Assembly: GCF_000734895.2 (NCBI RefSeq)
Contig: NZ_CP011382.1
Coordinates: forward strand, 2,086,700 to 2,150,699
DNA length: 64,000 bases
Direction: 5' to 3'
Source of the DNA: Calothrix sp. 336/3
Lineage (GTDB): Bacteria > Cyanobacteriota > Cyanobacteriia > Cyanobacteriales > Nostocaceae
The position numbers and the translations under genes are program-made. Shown here in pieces: positions 55,148 through 64,000 of the stretch (the stretch's first letter is position 1; each line of letters opens with the position of its first letter). The notes beneath the pieces were generated by a model. The model was given only the letters and a program-made list of their open reading frames with translations. It was not told where the DNA came from and searched no databases.

Positions 55148-55816
55148 ATGGTGAAATCAGTTCTTTTCGATTTAGATGAAACATTACTCGATCGCGATAC
55201 CTCGATTAAGCAATTCATCACTGCACAGTACGATAGGTTGATTGCCCACTTAAATCACATTCCTAAAAGCAATTACATTACTCGCTTCATCGAGCTAGAT
55301 TCCCATGGCTATATTTGGAAAGATAAGGTTTATCAACAGTTAGTCTCGGAATTTGGAATTATGGGGATTAGTTGGCAAGAATTACTTGAAGACTACGAAA
55401 CCCAGTTTCAGTTTCATTGCATTCCATTTGATTTCCTGAAGGAGACATTGAACTGGTTGAAACAGCAAGATTATTTGTTAGGGATCATCACTAACGGATT
55501 AGGGCATTTTCAAGCTCGTGCAATTAATGGATTGGGCATTCGAGACTACTTTGATGTCATCTTGATTTCGGAAGTTGAACAAGTCAGAAAACCCCAACTT
55601 GAAATTTTTCGGAGAGCCACAAATCGATTAGGTGTGGCAGCCCAGGACAGCATTTTTATTGGGGATCATCCTGAAGCAGACATCATTGGGGCAAAGAATG
55701 CTGGAATGATGGCGATTTGGAAACGCAGTCCACACTGGATAGAGGCAAAAGAAGCAGATGCAATCATCGATGAACTGAATGAGATTCCTCCTATTCTTCA
55801 AAGTAAGCGTAGTTGA
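55148..55816 (+). CDS. HAD-superfamily hydrolase
   Basis: The product is 222 residues. The HAD motifs are complete: FDLDETLLDRD (nucleophile and acid Asp), GIITNGLGHFQ, RKPQLEIF (Lys) and FIGDHPEADIIGAKNAGM. It is of the phosphoglycolate-phosphatase/YjjG size with a helical cap. It dephosphorylates a small metabolite in the cytosol. A decayed relative lies directly downstream. Confidence 0.88.
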   Translation: MVKSVLFDLDETLLDRDTSIKQFITAQYDRLIAHLNHIPKSNYITRFIELDSHGYIWKDKVYQQLVSEFGIMGISWQELLEDYETQFQFHCIPFDFLKETLNWLKQQDYLLGIITNGLGHFQARAINGLGIRDYFDVILISEVEQVRKPQLEIFRRATNRLGVAAQDSIFIGDHPEADIIGAKNAGMMAIWKRSPHWIEAKEADAIIDELNEIPPILQSKRS

Positions 55817-55892
55817 AAACTATCAATTCGATCGCATTTGTTAATGCATAAGATTACACAGGTTGCATCGTATCTCCATTTTGGAGCGCATT

Positions 55893-56083
55893 ATGATTAA
55901 AGCTTATTTGACCTTGACGATACTTTAATAGATGATGACTCCGCAATCAGAGATGTAACAAGTGCTTTATTCGATCATATCCTGCCCAAACGAGAACGAG
56001 AGCACATGGCATTTACAGAATGGTGGTTCTCATTAAACAGTGAAATAGTGGCAAATTGTGATGATGTTAGGGAGAATATGAAG
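55893..56083 (+). pseudogene. Remnant of a second HAD hydrolase
   Basis: In one frame the plus strand reads FDLDDTLIDDDSAIRDVTSA, then LFDHILPKREREHMAFTEWW and a stop at about 56085. This is the N-terminal HAD motif plus the start of a cap domain. The matching initiator (MIKAY) is in a different frame, showing an indel, and everything after the cap start is missing. It looks like a degenerate tandem duplicate or deletion remnant. Confidence 0.6.
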
Positions 56084-57942
56084 TGATACGACGCGATCGC
56101 CGTTTTTCAAGTAACAAATCTCATTCATCTCAATCTTTTCAACGTGCTGCCAATGTACCAAATTTGCCATCAACAGCTTTGGGATTTATTTATTATTTTG
56201 TCAGTTATTACCGTTGGTGGTACATATCGATAACTATTTTGGAAGCGATTCACGCCATTTGTGGGATTATGTTGCCCTATGCGATTGGCGAAATTATCCG
56301 CAGTGTGACACGCTCAACGGGGGATAGCAGGTATATTTTTGATGCTGTTCAACAACCCCTGATGTTATTCGTCGGATTAAGTTTAGGAGAAGTAGTATTT
56401 GGGCGAATATCGGGATTACTGATGACCATACGTCATCCCATCCACCGTCAACATATAGTCCGTTGTTTGTATGCCTACTTACAACAGCATTCCCACCGCT
56501 ACCTAAGTAGCAGTTTTGCTGGTGCTTTGGCGCATCGCATCGCGGAAACTTCACTGGGAGTCACCCAAACGATGCAGATGCTACTGAGTGAATTTATGCC
56601 AGTAATAATTGTACATATTGTCTCAGTAATATTGCTTTATCGTGCTTATCCTCCATTAGCTGGATTCGTTGGTGGCTGGGCTGTTATATTTATTAGTGTT
56701 TCTTTCTGGTTAGCGACTCGCTGCCGTATTTATTCCCGTCGAGCCGCCGCCGAAAGGAGTGAAACCACAGGGATTATTGTTGATGCGGTGACGAATTTAA
56801 CTAGTAGTCGCTTGTTTGCCCGGTTAGGTTTTGAAAGACGCTATTTAAACGAGCGACTAAGAAAAGAACTCATCGAAGTTAGAAAATCTAACTGGTATTC
56901 GGAACGCATCCGTTTATTTCAATTTGTCTCATCGGCATTTCTGAAAATCGGTACTTTGTACTATTCGCTTTCCCTTTGGAGTCAGGGGAAAATTGCTGCT
57001 GCGGATTTTGTCGTAGCAACTAGTTTGTCGCTGTTAATCATTAGCGAAGCTCGGAATTTAAGCAAACGCTTTATGGAATTCTTCGAGCATATCGGCAATG
57101 TTAGTAATGGGGTAGGGACAATTATTCAACCCCACGAAATCATCGACCAGGAAAATGCGATCGCTCACCCCATTACCCAAGGAAAAATTGAGTTTTCCAG
57201 GGTTAATTTTAGCTATTCCAATGAAAAACAGGTATTTCAAAACCTGTCAATGACCATCGAACCTGGTCAACGGGTGGGATTGGTAGGATTCTCAGGCTCT
57301 GGAAAATCAACTTTTGTCAATCTGATTTTGCGTTTGTTCGATCCCCAATCTGGACAGATTCTCATCGATGGGGTTGATATTAAAGACATGACCCAAGAAG
57401 CCTTACATTCGCAAATTAGTTTAATTCCCCAAGACCCATCTTTATTTCATCGGACATTGTTAGAAAATTTGCGTTATGGTCGCTTGGAAGCCAGTGATGA
57501 AGAAGTCGTGGAAGCCTCACGCAAAGCTTATGCCCATGATTTTATCGCTCAAATCAAAGAAGGTTACGAATCCTTGGTAGGAGAGCGGGGTGTCAAACTT
57601 TCGGGAGGACAAAGACAAAGGATTGCGATCGCCCGAGTTATCCTCAAGGACGCACCAATTCTCATCTTAGATGAAGCAACTTCCAGCCTCGATTCAATTA
57701 CTGAAAAAGCGATTCAAAATACCCTTGATTCAGCAATGCAGGGAAAAACAGTGATTGTAGTTGCTCATCGTCTATCGACAATTTCCCACCTCGACCGGAT
57801 TTTAGTATTTGATAAAGGTCGAATTATCGAAGATGGCAGCCATGAAGAACTATTAGCCAAACGTAGCGCTTACTACAAGTTATGGAAAATGCAGGCTGGG
57901 GGATTTTTACCCGTTGAGGCTGGTGTTAGTGGTAAGGGGTAG
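56083..57942 (+). CDS. ABC transporter, fused permease and ATPase
   Basis: The product is 619 residues, starting at GTG 56083, which overlaps the TGA of the HAD remnant. A permease domain of about six helices (for example WYISITILEAIHAICGIML and LMLFVGLSLGEVVFG) is followed by the ATPase: Walker A VGFSGSGKST, signature LSGGQRQRIAIARV, Walker B PILILDEATSSLD and the switch His in VVAHRLSTI. This is an exporter-type half transporter that would act as a homodimer in the cytoplasmic membrane. Its cargo is unknown. The position between the HAD genes and the flavoprotein may mean export of a pathway product or toxic intermediate. Confidence 0.9.
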   Translation: MIRRDRRFSSNKSHSSQSFQRAANVPNLPSTALGFIYYFVSYYRWWYISITILEAIHAICGIMLPYAIGEIIRSVTRSTGDSRYIFDAVQQPLMLFVGLSLGEVVFGRISGLLMTIRHPIHRQHIVRCLYAYLQQHSHRYLSSSFAGALAHRIAETSLGVTQTMQMLLSEFMPVIIVHIVSVILLYRAYPPLAGFVGGWAVIFISVSFWLATRCRIYSRRAAAERSETTGIIVDAVTNLTSSRLFARLGFERRYLNERLRKELIEVRKSNWYSERIRLFQFVSSAFLKIGTLYYSLSLWSQGKIAAADFVVATSLSLLIISEARNLSKRFMEFFEHIGNVSNGVGTIIQPHEIIDQENAIAHPITQGKIEFSRVNFSYSNEKQVFQNLSMTIEPGQRVGLVGFSGSGKSTFVNLILRLFDPQSGQILIDGVDIKDMTQEALHSQISLIPQDPSLFHRTLLENLRYGRLEASDEEVVEASRKAYAHDFIAQIKEGYESLVGERGVKLSGGQRQRIAIARVILKDAPILILDEATSSLDSITEKAIQNTLDSAMQGKTVIVVAHRLSTISHLDRILVFDKGRIIEDGSHEELLAKRSAYYKLWKMQAGGFLPVEAGVSGKG

Positions 57943-58019
57943 GGAGGGGGACAAGGGAGACGAGGGAGACGAGGGAGACAAGGGGGACAAGGGGGACAAG
58001 GGGGACAAGGGGGACAAGC
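57943..58019. repeat. G-rich short tandem repeats (GGGGGACAA)
   Basis: After the ABC transporter stop come units GGGAGACGA twice, GGGAGACAA and then GGGGGACAA four times, 9 bp each, with very regular spacing. Same family as 52049-52168. The opposite strand encodes an artefactual Pro/Cys-rich ORF. Confidence 0.85.
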
Positions 58020-58127
58020 TCTGGGTGGGGATGCAATGCGCGAGGCTCTGTCTCGAATCATTAAGTTAAGACAGGGCGATGGAACGAGAAATCGATCGCA
58101 ACTCAAACAACAAGGACATAAATAACA

Positions 58128-59762
58128 ATGTTTGTTAATCCTGAAAATGAACTGCAATTAACCACTGATGTATTGGTAATTGGTGGAGGTCCTGCGGCAG
58201 CATGGGCAGCTTGGTCGGCAGCTTTCCAAGGTGTGAAAGTAATTGTTGTTGATAAAGGTTTCCTTGGTACGAGTGGTGCAGCTGCTGCCAGTGGAAACGG
58301 AATTATGGCTCCTTCTCCAGAAAATTGGGAAAAAGTTGCATCGGAGCGTTACCGTATTGGTAAAAATCTGGCTAACTTACGCTGGATTGAGCGGGTGATT
58401 GAAAAAACTTGGTTAAGTTTACCCCTGGTCGAAGATTGGGGTTATCGTTTCCCCAAAGAAAACGGGGAATCTGTGCGCCAAAGTTATTATGGACCTGAAT
58501 ATATGCGAGTGCTTCGCAAAGAACTGTTACGGCTTGGTGTACAAATTCTTGACCAAAGTCCCGCTTTAGAACTTTTATTAGCTGAAGATGGCTCGGTGGC
58601 AGGTGCTAGGGGTATACAACGACAACATCACCGTGCTTATACTATTCGTTCTGCTGCGGTAGTTATGGCAAATGGTGGTTGTGCATTCTTAAGTAAAGCT
58701 TTGGGTTGTAATACGAATACCGGGGACGGAATGCTCATGGCTGTAGAAGCGGGGGGTGAACTTTCTAGTATGGAAGCTTCCAATCACTACGCTATCTCCA
58801 CTGCCTTTAATGCTACCGTAACACGGGGAGTTCCCTTTGGTTGGGCTAGTTACAGCGATGAAGCAGGTAATGATTTAGGTGGCTACATCAATGGTCGTCG
58901 TGACCCAGCATTTCTTCCCAATGCTCTGCTTAAAGGTACTGTTTACGCTCGTTTGGATCGAGCCACACCGGAAGTCAAAGCAGTAATTGAAAAATCCCAT
59001 TTCATCGCTTTTCTACCTTATAAAAAAGCTGGAATTGACCCCTATAGTGAACGAGTACCCGTGACCTTAGTATTAGAAGGTACAGTTCGCGGTACGGGTG
59101 GTATCAGGATTATCAATGATACTTGTGCAACCAAGGTTCCCGGACTCTACGCAGCTGGGGATGCAGCATCGCGGGAATTTTTAGCAGGGTTGGCTTCCGG
59201 TGGTGGTGGACCTAATGCTGCCTGGGCAATCTCCACAGGACAATGGGCTGGAGAAGGTGCGGCTATATTTGCCAAAAAATTAGGAAATTATGCTCACGAA
59301 AGAATTGCCCATCCCGTTGGTCAAGCCGGATTGAGAAGTCATTCCCCAAGTTCCGAAACATGCGATCGCGAAGCCATTGTTAAGGGTGTACAAGCCGAGG
59401 TATTCCCCTTGGAAAAAAATTATCTACGTTCCGAATCAAAACTGTTAGATTCCCTCGCTAAATTAGAAACTTTATGGCAACAGGTACAAAATAGCCCCAA
59501 ACAAGATAACGTCCGCGATGTGGAATTTTCTCGACGAGCCGCAGCCCTCACTGCTGTAGCCCGGTGGGGTTATTTTAGCGCCCTCCATCGCACAGAAACC
59601 CGCAGCGAACATATCCGCATAGACTACCCAGAAACCGATCCCAATCAACGCTATTACCAAGCCACAGGTGGTTTAGACAAACTTTGGGTAAGACAGGATT
59701 GGATTGTAGATCCAGTTGACACACCATCAAAATTAATTACTCAAACCACAGCTTCGGTATAA
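58128..59762 (+). CDS. AprA/FrdA-like FAD flavoprotein
   Basis: The product is 544 residues. The FAD site is VLVIGGGPAAAWAAWSAA near the N-terminus, with SGAAAASGNGIMAP, VVMANGGCAFLSK and a closing GLYAAGDAASREFLAGLASGGGGPNAAWAISTGQ. The architecture belongs to the fumarate reductase/succinate dehydrogenase/APS reductase flavoprotein superfamily. It is followed after 21 bp by a 2[4Fe-4S] ferredoxin, the same pairing as AprA-AprB of APS reductase, but I cannot assign that substrate from sequence. It may oxidise or reduce an organosulfur or ring intermediate using the ferredoxin. Confidence 0.82.
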   Translation: MFVNPENELQLTTDVLVIGGGPAAAWAAWSAAFQGVKVIVVDKGFLGTSGAAAASGNGIMAPSPENWEKVASERYRIGKNLANLRWIERVIEKTWLSLPLVEDWGYRFPKENGESVRQSYYGPEYMRVLRKELLRLGVQILDQSPALELLLAEDGSVAGARGIQRQHHRAYTIRSAAVVMANGGCAFLSKALGCNTNTGDGMLMAVEAGGELSSMEASNHYAISTAFNATVTRGVPFGWASYSDEAGNDLGGYINGRRDPAFLPNALLKGTVYARLDRATPEVKAVIEKSHFIAFLPYKKAGIDPYSERVPVTLVLEGTVRGTGGIRIINDTCATKVPGLYAAGDAASREFLAGLASGGGGPNAAWAISTGQWAGEGAAIFAKKLGNYAHERIAHPVGQAGLRSHSPSSETCDREAIVKGVQAEVFPLEKNYLRSESKLLDSLAKLETLWQQVQNSPKQDNVRDVEFSRRAAALTAVARWGYFSALHRTETRSEHIRIDYPETDPNQRYYQATGGLDKLWVRQDWIVDPVDTPSKLITQTTASV

Positions 59763-59783
59763 AAGTTTAGTAGGAACAGTATC

Positions 59784-60125
59784 ATGATTGAACTTGTTAG
59801 TCATCAACTCTGTATTAATTGCAACGTTTGTGTTCAGGTTTGTCCAACCAATGTTTTTGACGCAGTTCCCAAGCAACCACCAGCGATCGCTCGCAAAGAA
59901 GACTGTCAAACTTGCTTTATGTGTGAAGCATATTGTCCTGTTGATGCGCTGTATGTTGCTCCAGAATCCCATACAGAGATTGCTGTGAATGAAGATGATT
60001 TAATTGCTAGTGGGATTATGGGTGAGTATCGTCGTACTTTGGGTTGGGGATATGGTAGAAAAAACAATAGTGAGTTAGATACTGCTTACAAATTACGCCA
60101 ACTACCGCGTCCCTATCAAAGTTAA
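59784..60125 (+). CDS. 2[4Fe-4S] ferredoxin-like subunit
   Basis: The product is 113 residues. Two CxxCxxCxxxCP clusters are present: CINCNVCVQVCP and CQTCFMCEAYCP, each ligating a [4Fe-4S] cluster. A C-terminal tail (GIMGEYRRTLGWGYGRKNNSELDTAYKL) of about 45 residues may dock onto the flavoprotein. It follows the AprA/FrdA-like gene by 21 bp and ends 12 bp before the frame of the sulfatase-maturing enzyme, so all are probably one transcript. It transfers electrons to or from the flavoprotein, like AprB in APS reductase. Confidence 0.88.
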   Translation: MIELVSHQLCINCNVCVQVCPTNVFDAVPKQPPAIARKEDCQTCFMCEAYCPVDALYVAPESHTEIAVNEDDLIASGIMGEYRRTLGWGYGRKNNSELDTAYKLRQLPRPYQS

Positions 60126-60182
60126 ATTTTAGCCATATTGATTCCGAATTTTAATTTCCTTTTGTTAGTATTAAGCACCACA

Positions 60183-61196
60183 GTGTCCAGGAAATTTTTT
60201 TTAGTATTGCTACTAGTTACAGCAATAACGATGCCTACGGCGGCACTCATAGTTCCTCCTGTTGTTGCAGCTAGTACAAATCCCTGTCCTTCAGAAATGG
60301 TAAGGATTCCTGGTGGAAAATTTATGATGGGGTCAGATAATTCCAGCTATATAGAAGAACTCCCAGAAAAAGAGGTAACAGTTAGTTCTTTTTGTATAGA
60401 TAAACATGAGGTGAGCAATTCGCAATTTGCAGAGTTTGTCAAAGCGACAGGATATGTAACAGTTGCAGAGCGTCCTTTATCAAAGGAGCAGTTTCCCGAT
60501 TTACCAGATGAGCAAAGATTACCTGGTTCTCTAGTTTTTCAAATCGCAAAACCAGGAGCAAAATACCTGAGTTGGTGGCATTGGCAAATAGGGGCGAATT
60601 GGCAACATCCATTTGGGTTAGAAAGTGCGCTTACCCATCAAGAAAATTATCCAGTTGTGCATATTGCCTACGAAGATGCTCTAGCCTATGCCCAATGGGC
60701 AGGAAAATCCTTACCTACCGAAGCTCAGTGGGAATATGCTGCTCGTGGTGGATTAGACAACGCAACTTATGCCTGGGGCGACCAATATTCTGAGAAAAAA
60801 GCCAACACATGGCAAGGAATCTTTCCCTTTTTTAATACCAAAAGCGATGGTTACGTGGGTATTGCTCCTGTTGGTTCCTTTCCACCCAACGGTTATGGTC
60901 TTTATGACATGACAGGTAATGTCTGGGAATGGACGACAGATTGGTTTCAACCGGGACACAACCATAAAAGCCATAGTGTTAATCCCACAGGACCAACAGC
61001 AAGCTTTGACCCCAATAAGCCTAGCGAAACAGTTCTCCATGTAATCAAAGGTGGCTCTTATTTGTGTGCGCCCAATTATTGCAGTCGCTTCCGTCCAGCA
61101 GCACGAGAATCCCAAGCCCCCGATACGGGAACTACTCATATCGGATTTCGCTTGGTGAAGAATCTGATAACAGAAAGGATGAAGAATGAAGTTTAA
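60183..61196 (+). CDS. Exported formylglycine-generating enzyme (SUMF1 family)
   Basis: The open frame begins at TTG 60138; GTG 60183 is preferred because [20 protein letters not shown] is a standard signal-peptide start (337 residues). The domain runs from [16 protein letters not shown] through [15 protein letters not shown] and [10 protein letters not shown] to [10 protein letters not shown]. The copper-binding cysteines of true FGEs are present in [17 protein letters not shown] (Cys295 and Cys300), separated by four residues as in human SUMF1. FGE oxidises a sulfatase active-site Cys to formylglycine. Its reading frame overlaps the sulfatase start by 11 nt, so they are clearly partners. 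The exported location is notable; most bacterial FGEs are cytosolic. Confidence 0.88.
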   Translation: MSRKFFLVLLLVTAITMPTAALIVPPVVAASTNPCPSEMVRIPGGKFMMGSDNSSYIEELPEKEVTVSSFCIDKHEVSNSQFAEFVKATGYVTVAERPLSKEQFPDLPDEQRLPGSLVFQIAKPGAKYLSWWHWQIGANWQHPFGLESALTHQENYPVVHIAYEDALAYAQWAGKSLPTEAQWEYAARGGLDNATYAWGDQYSEKKANTWQGIFPFFNTKSDGYVGIAPVGSFPPNGYGLYDMTGNVWEWTTDWFQPGHNHKSHSVNPTGPTASFDPNKPSETVLHVIKGGSYLCAPNYCSRFRPAARESQAPDTGTTHIGFRLVKNLITERMKNEV

Positions 61197-63546
61197 ATTC
61201 ATACACTGGAATTTATTTCCAGATACAGCAAAGGCGATCGCGTTATTTTTACTCGTAATTTTATTAGCGATCGATAGCCCTGCTCTAGCAGCCACATCGC
61301 AGGTTTTACCTGTTCCCGAACCAGAGTTCAAGGGGAAAATTGGTCTGACCTACAAAGAATCACAACCAGACTTTCCCCAACCCATCAGCGCCCCAGCTAA
61401 AGCTCCTAATGTCTTGCTGGCAATTTTAGATGATGTGGGTTTCGGACAAGCCAGTACCTTTGGTGGGGTGGTGGAGACTCCCAACCTCACCCGTCTCGCG
61501 GAAAGAGGGTTGCGCTACAACCAATTTCATACCACAGCCCTATGTTCGCCGACCAGGGCAGCTTTGTTAACTGGACGTAATCACCATTCGGTAAATACAG
61601 GAGTAGTAGAGGAATTAGCTACAGGCTATCCCGGCTACACAACAGTTTTACCTAAGAGTGCTGCCACGGTTGCGGAAATACTGCGACAAAATGGCTATAA
61701 CACAGCTGCTTTTGGTAAATGGCATAACACCCCCGACTTTGAAACCAGCGCTGCCGGACCCTTCGATCGCTGGCCCACAGGGTTAGGATTTGAGTATTTT
61801 TACGGTTTCCTTGGCGGTGATACTAATCAGTGGAGTCCAGCTTTGGTCGAAAATACCAAACGTGTAGACAAACCCAACAAACCCGATTATCACCTAACAC
61901 CTGACCTCGTTGACCATGCGATCGCCTGGATTCGCAATCAAAAATCCATTGCTCCCGAAAAACCCTTTTTCGCCTATCTGGCTACCGGAGCAACCCACGC
62001 ACCCCACCATGCTCCCAAGGAGTGGATCGATAAATACAAAGGCAAATTTGACCAAGGCTGGGATAAATTGCGCGAGGACATCTTCGATCGCCAAAAACAA
62101 CTGGGTGTAATTCCTGCCAATACCCAACTTACTCCCCGTCCCCCAGAACTACCCGCATGGGATTCTCTCTCAGCAGACCAGCAAAAGCTCTATGCCCACA
62201 TGGCTGAGGTATTCGCGGGATTTTTAGCCCATACAGATTATGAAGTCGGTAGGCTAATCGATGCTGTTGAGCAGCTTGGCGAACTTGATAACACCCTGGT
62301 AGTTTACGTAGTTGGAGATAATGGAGCTAGCGCCGAAGGGGGATTAACAGGTAGCGTCAACGAACTACAAGTTTTCAATGGTGTACCCGAAAATCTCCAA
62401 CAACTCCTAGCTGCCTACGATGATTTGGGTAGCCCCAAAACCTTCAACCATTTTCCCGCAGCTTGGGCATGGGCAGTTAACACACCCTTTCAATGGACAA
62501 AGCAAATCGCCTCTCACTTTGGTGGTACTCGTAACCCTTTGGTGATTTCCTGGGGTAAAAATATTCAAGATCAAGGTAGTATTCGTAGCCAATTCCATCA
62601 TGTTATTGATATTACACCTACTATTTTAGAAGTAGCGGGAATTACTGCTCCGAAGGAAGTTAATGGTGTCAAACAACAACCAATCGAAGGTACTAGCCTT
62701 GCATACACATTTAATGATCCGAATGTGTCTTCCCATCGGGAAACTCAATATTTTGAGATGCTAGGCAATCGAGCCATTTACCATGAAGGTTGGATTGCAG
62801 CAGCGCGTCATGGTCGCTTACCTTGGGAACGGACTGTCAAAGGCAGTTTTGAGACAGATGAGTGGGAACTGTACAATATTGCCGAAGATTTTAGCGAGGC
62901 AAATAATCTAGCGAAGCAAAACCCAGATAAGCTAGAAAAATTGCAAAAGTTATTTTTAAAAGAAGCCCGTAAGCACCAAGTACTACCATTAGACGATCGC
63001 ATCGCCGAAAGATTTGATGTCAAAATTCGCCCCAGTCTCACCAAAGGACGCACAAGATTCACCTACTATCCTGGTACAGTTGGCATTCCAGAAGGTAGCG
63101 CTCCCAACCTCAAAAATCGCTCCTTCACCATTACCGCGAATGTAGAAGTTCCAGAAAATGGAGCCGAAGGTGTTCTCCTTACCCAAGGTGGACGCTTTGC
63201 AGGTTGGAGTTTCTTCCTCAAGGATGACAAACCTACCTATGTCTACAACTACGCCAATACAGCCCGTTACACCATCCAATCCCCGGAAAAATTGCCATCC
63301 GGTAAATCCCAAATCAGATTCAACTTCGACTATGACGGTGGTGTCGGTACGGGTGGCACTGGTAAATTATTTATCGGCGATCGACAGGTAGCTGAAGGTC
63401 GAGTTGATAAAACCATTGCTTACCGTTTAGCCCTGGACGAAACTTTTGATGTGGGCAGAGATACGGGGACTCCAGTCGTGGATAGCTATCAAGTACCCTT
63501 TGCTTTCACTGGTAATTTACAACAAGTTAGCTTGGAACTCAAGTAA
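61186..63546 (+). CDS. Exported Cys-type arylsulfatase
   Basis: The product is 786 residues. A signal peptide ([22 protein letters not shown]) leads into the alkaline-phosphatase-like sulfatase domain: [18 protein letters not shown] (metal Asp82-Asp83), then [15 protein letters not shown] with the CxPxR motif (Cys120 to become formylglycine), [15 protein letters not shown] and [16 protein letters not shown]-terminal beta domain of about 200 residues follows. It is similar in size to large arylsulfatases. It cleaves sulfate from an aryl or alkyl ester in the periplasm. Translation is coupled to the FGE gene upstream. Confidence 0.92.
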   Translation: MKFKFIHWNLFPDTAKAIALFLLVILLAIDSPALAATSQVLPVPEPEFKGKIGLTYKESQPDFPQPISAPAKAPNVLLAILDDVGFGQASTFGGVVETPNLTRLAERGLRYNQFHTTALCSPTRAALLTGRNHHSVNTGVVEELATGYPGYTTVLPKSAATVAEILRQNGYNTAAFGKWHNTPDFETSAAGPFDRWPTGLGFEYFYGFLGGDTNQWSPALVENTKRVDKPNKPDYHLTPDLVDHAIAWIRNQKSIAPEKPFFAYLATGATHAPHHAPKEWIDKYKGKFDQGWDKLREDIFDRQKQLGVIPANTQLTPRPPELPAWDSLSADQQKLYAHMAEVFAGFLAHTDYEVGRLIDAVEQLGELDNTLVVYVVGDNGASAEGGLTGSVNELQVFNGVPENLQQLLAAYDDLGSPKTFNHFPAAWAWAVNTPFQWTKQIASHFGGTRNPLVISWGKNIQDQGSIRSQFHHVIDITPTILEVAGITAPKEVNGVKQQPIEGTSLAYTFNDPNVSSHRETQYFEMLGNRAIYHEGWIAAARHGRLPWERTVKGSFETDEWELYNIAEDFSEANNLAKQNPDKLEKLQKLFLKEARKHQVLPLDDRIAERFDVKIRPSLTKGRTRFTYYPGTVGIPEGSAPNLKNRSFTITANVEVPENGAEGVLLTQGGRFAGWSFFLKDDKPTYVYNYANTARYTIQSPEKLPSGKSQIRFNFDYDGGVGTGGTGKLFIGDRQVAEGRVDKTIAYRLALDETFDVGRDTGTPVVDSYQVPFAFTGNLQQVSLELK

Positions 63547-63552
63547 TTAAGA

Positions 63553-63582
63553 ATTGGGAGATAGGGGAGATAGGGGGGAAAT
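63553..63582. repeat. Short G-rich repeat
   Basis: Three degenerate units of GGGAGATAGG type directly after the sulfatase gene. It is a minor member of the G-rich repeat family seen at 52049-52168 and 57943-58019. Confidence 0.5.
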
Positions 63583-63656
63583 TCTTCCTTTTCTTGCTCT
63601 CTTTCTCCTTACAGTTTTTCCCTACCTGATAACCTGCCCCATATTTTTCTCAAAAC

Positions 63657-64000
63657 ATGAATGAACTATTAGCAATCATCGACAAAGTTACCCTCTTCAC
63701 ATTTATTATTTGCACGATGTTTAGTGCAGGCTTAAGTTTAACAATAGAAAAAATTTGGGAACCACTCCGCAGTCTGAGACTCGTAATCTTGTCTCTGTTG
63801 GCAAATTTTGTATTAGTCCCACTTTTTATTTATTTGTTGGTACAAATAGTACCCCTCAGCGAACCCCTCAAAAATGGTTTACTGATTATGGCACTGGCAT
63901 CAGGTCCCCCTGCTTTGCCCAAACTTGCTCTAATTGTTAAGGGAAATATCGCCTTTTCTGTGGGATTAATGATGATGCTGATGCTCGGCACAATTTTTTA
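63657..64000 (+). CDS. BASS-family (bile acid:Na+ symporter-like) transporter, N-terminal part
   Basis: From ATG 63657 the frame is open to the window's end (114 codons). It encodes four hydrophobic segments (VTLFTFIICTMFSAGLSLTI, LVILSLLANFVLVPLFIYLLV, PLKNGLLIMALASGPPALPKLA and IAFSVGLMMMLMLGTIF). The pattern NFVLVPLF...ALASGPPALPKLA is that of the bile-acid/sodium symporter and ArsB-like BASS family. The family imports organic anions with sodium; members in plants and bacteria carry pantothenate, pyruvate or sulfonated anions. Its position 110 bp after the sulfatase suggests uptake of a sulfated compound or its product. The C-terminus is outside the window. Confidence 0.82.
   Translation, partial: MNELLAIIDKVTLFTFIICTMFSAGLSLTIEKIWEPLRSLRLVILSLLANFVLVPLFIYLLVQIVPLSEPLKNGLLIMALASGPPALPKLALIVKGNIAFSVGLMMMLMLGTIF

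Noticed and set aside
57873-58157. Cys/Pro-rich minus-strand ORF (CPPCPPC repeats)
   Set aside because: It is the reverse of the G-rich repeats and the ABC transporter end; no ribosome-binding site or conserved domain.
58128-60125. Dissimilatory APS reductase AprAB
   Set aside because: Only the overall flavoprotein-ferredoxin layout matches. No other dissimilatory sulfur gene is present and the host is apparently a cyanobacterium.

Overview
The window looks like cyanobacterial DNA, most likely a filamentous, Nostoc/Calothrix-like (Nostocales) genome. The octamer GCGATCGC (HIP1) recurs throughout. Intergenic spaces carry cyanobacterial-style dispersed repeats (ATTACGAATTACG blocks, runs of GGGGGACAA). 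Many products belong to families common in this group, such as AAA-like ATPases, exported repeat proteins and tRNA-targeting integrases. The genus is inferred, not shown. No rRNA operon, intact tRNA or CRISPR array was seen.

Region 1 (1-13.5 kb) is a decaying conjugative or integrative element. It holds a minus-strand virB2/virB3/virB4-like order (virB4 broken by frameshifts), two paralogous small DNA-binding proteins (one with a premature stop), a truncated phosphatase gene and a truncated tyrosine recombinase. Near the recombinase lies an attP-like site: a 3' half of tRNA-Phe flanked on both sides by paired TACCCC repeats. A compact 5.7-kb Tn7-like transposon (6225-11955) sits inside, encoding a TnsA-TnsB fusion, TnsC and a TniQ/TnsD-like protein with no cargo and no CRISPR-Cas. 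Its two ends abut two different broken genes and have no matching 5-bp duplication.

Region 2 (13.3-26.4 kb) has a 47-bp tandem repeat, a broken Phd/ParE-type module, an MscS-family channel, two AAA-like ATPase genes, five consecutive small exported proteins and an intact alpha/beta hydrolase. One ATPase is fused to the back half of an alpha/beta hydrolase that lacks the nucleophile region. One exported protein consists of three near-identical repeats.

Region 3 (26.5-36.7 kb) is a defence-type island on the minus strand. A 1351-residue adenine-methylase-like protein carries a C-terminal AlbA_2/Schlafen-like domain, and its likely partner is a PLD-SNF2 helicase. A UPF0175/PIN toxin-antitoxin pair and a short mobile repeat lie between them. 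The helicase ORF runs in frame into the remnant of a cytosine-5 methyltransferase.

Region 4 (37-41.3 kb) contains an IS4-like insertion sequence with a 9-bp target duplication that splits a minus-strand gene, small DNA-binding proteins, a frameshifted gene and repeats.

Region 5 (41.6-64 kb) is metabolic. It begins with a DsbA-like isomerase, an FAD/NAD(P)-binding protein fused to an ETHE1-like metallo-hydrolase, an AhpD-like protein, two methyltransferases and a threonine aldolase. A plus-strand run follows: NtaA/DmoA-type flavin monooxygenase, amidohydrolase, esterase, aldo/keto reductase, two acetyltransferases, HAD hydrolase, ABC exporter, AprA/FrdA-like flavoprotein with a 2[4Fe-4S] ferredoxin, an exported formylglycine-generating enzyme, an exported Cys-type sulfatase, and the start of a BASS-family transporter. 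My reading is an organosulfur or sulfate-ester scavenging locus: the sulfatase is matured and acts outside the cytoplasm, and the oxidative enzymes process the product inside. The substrate is unknown.
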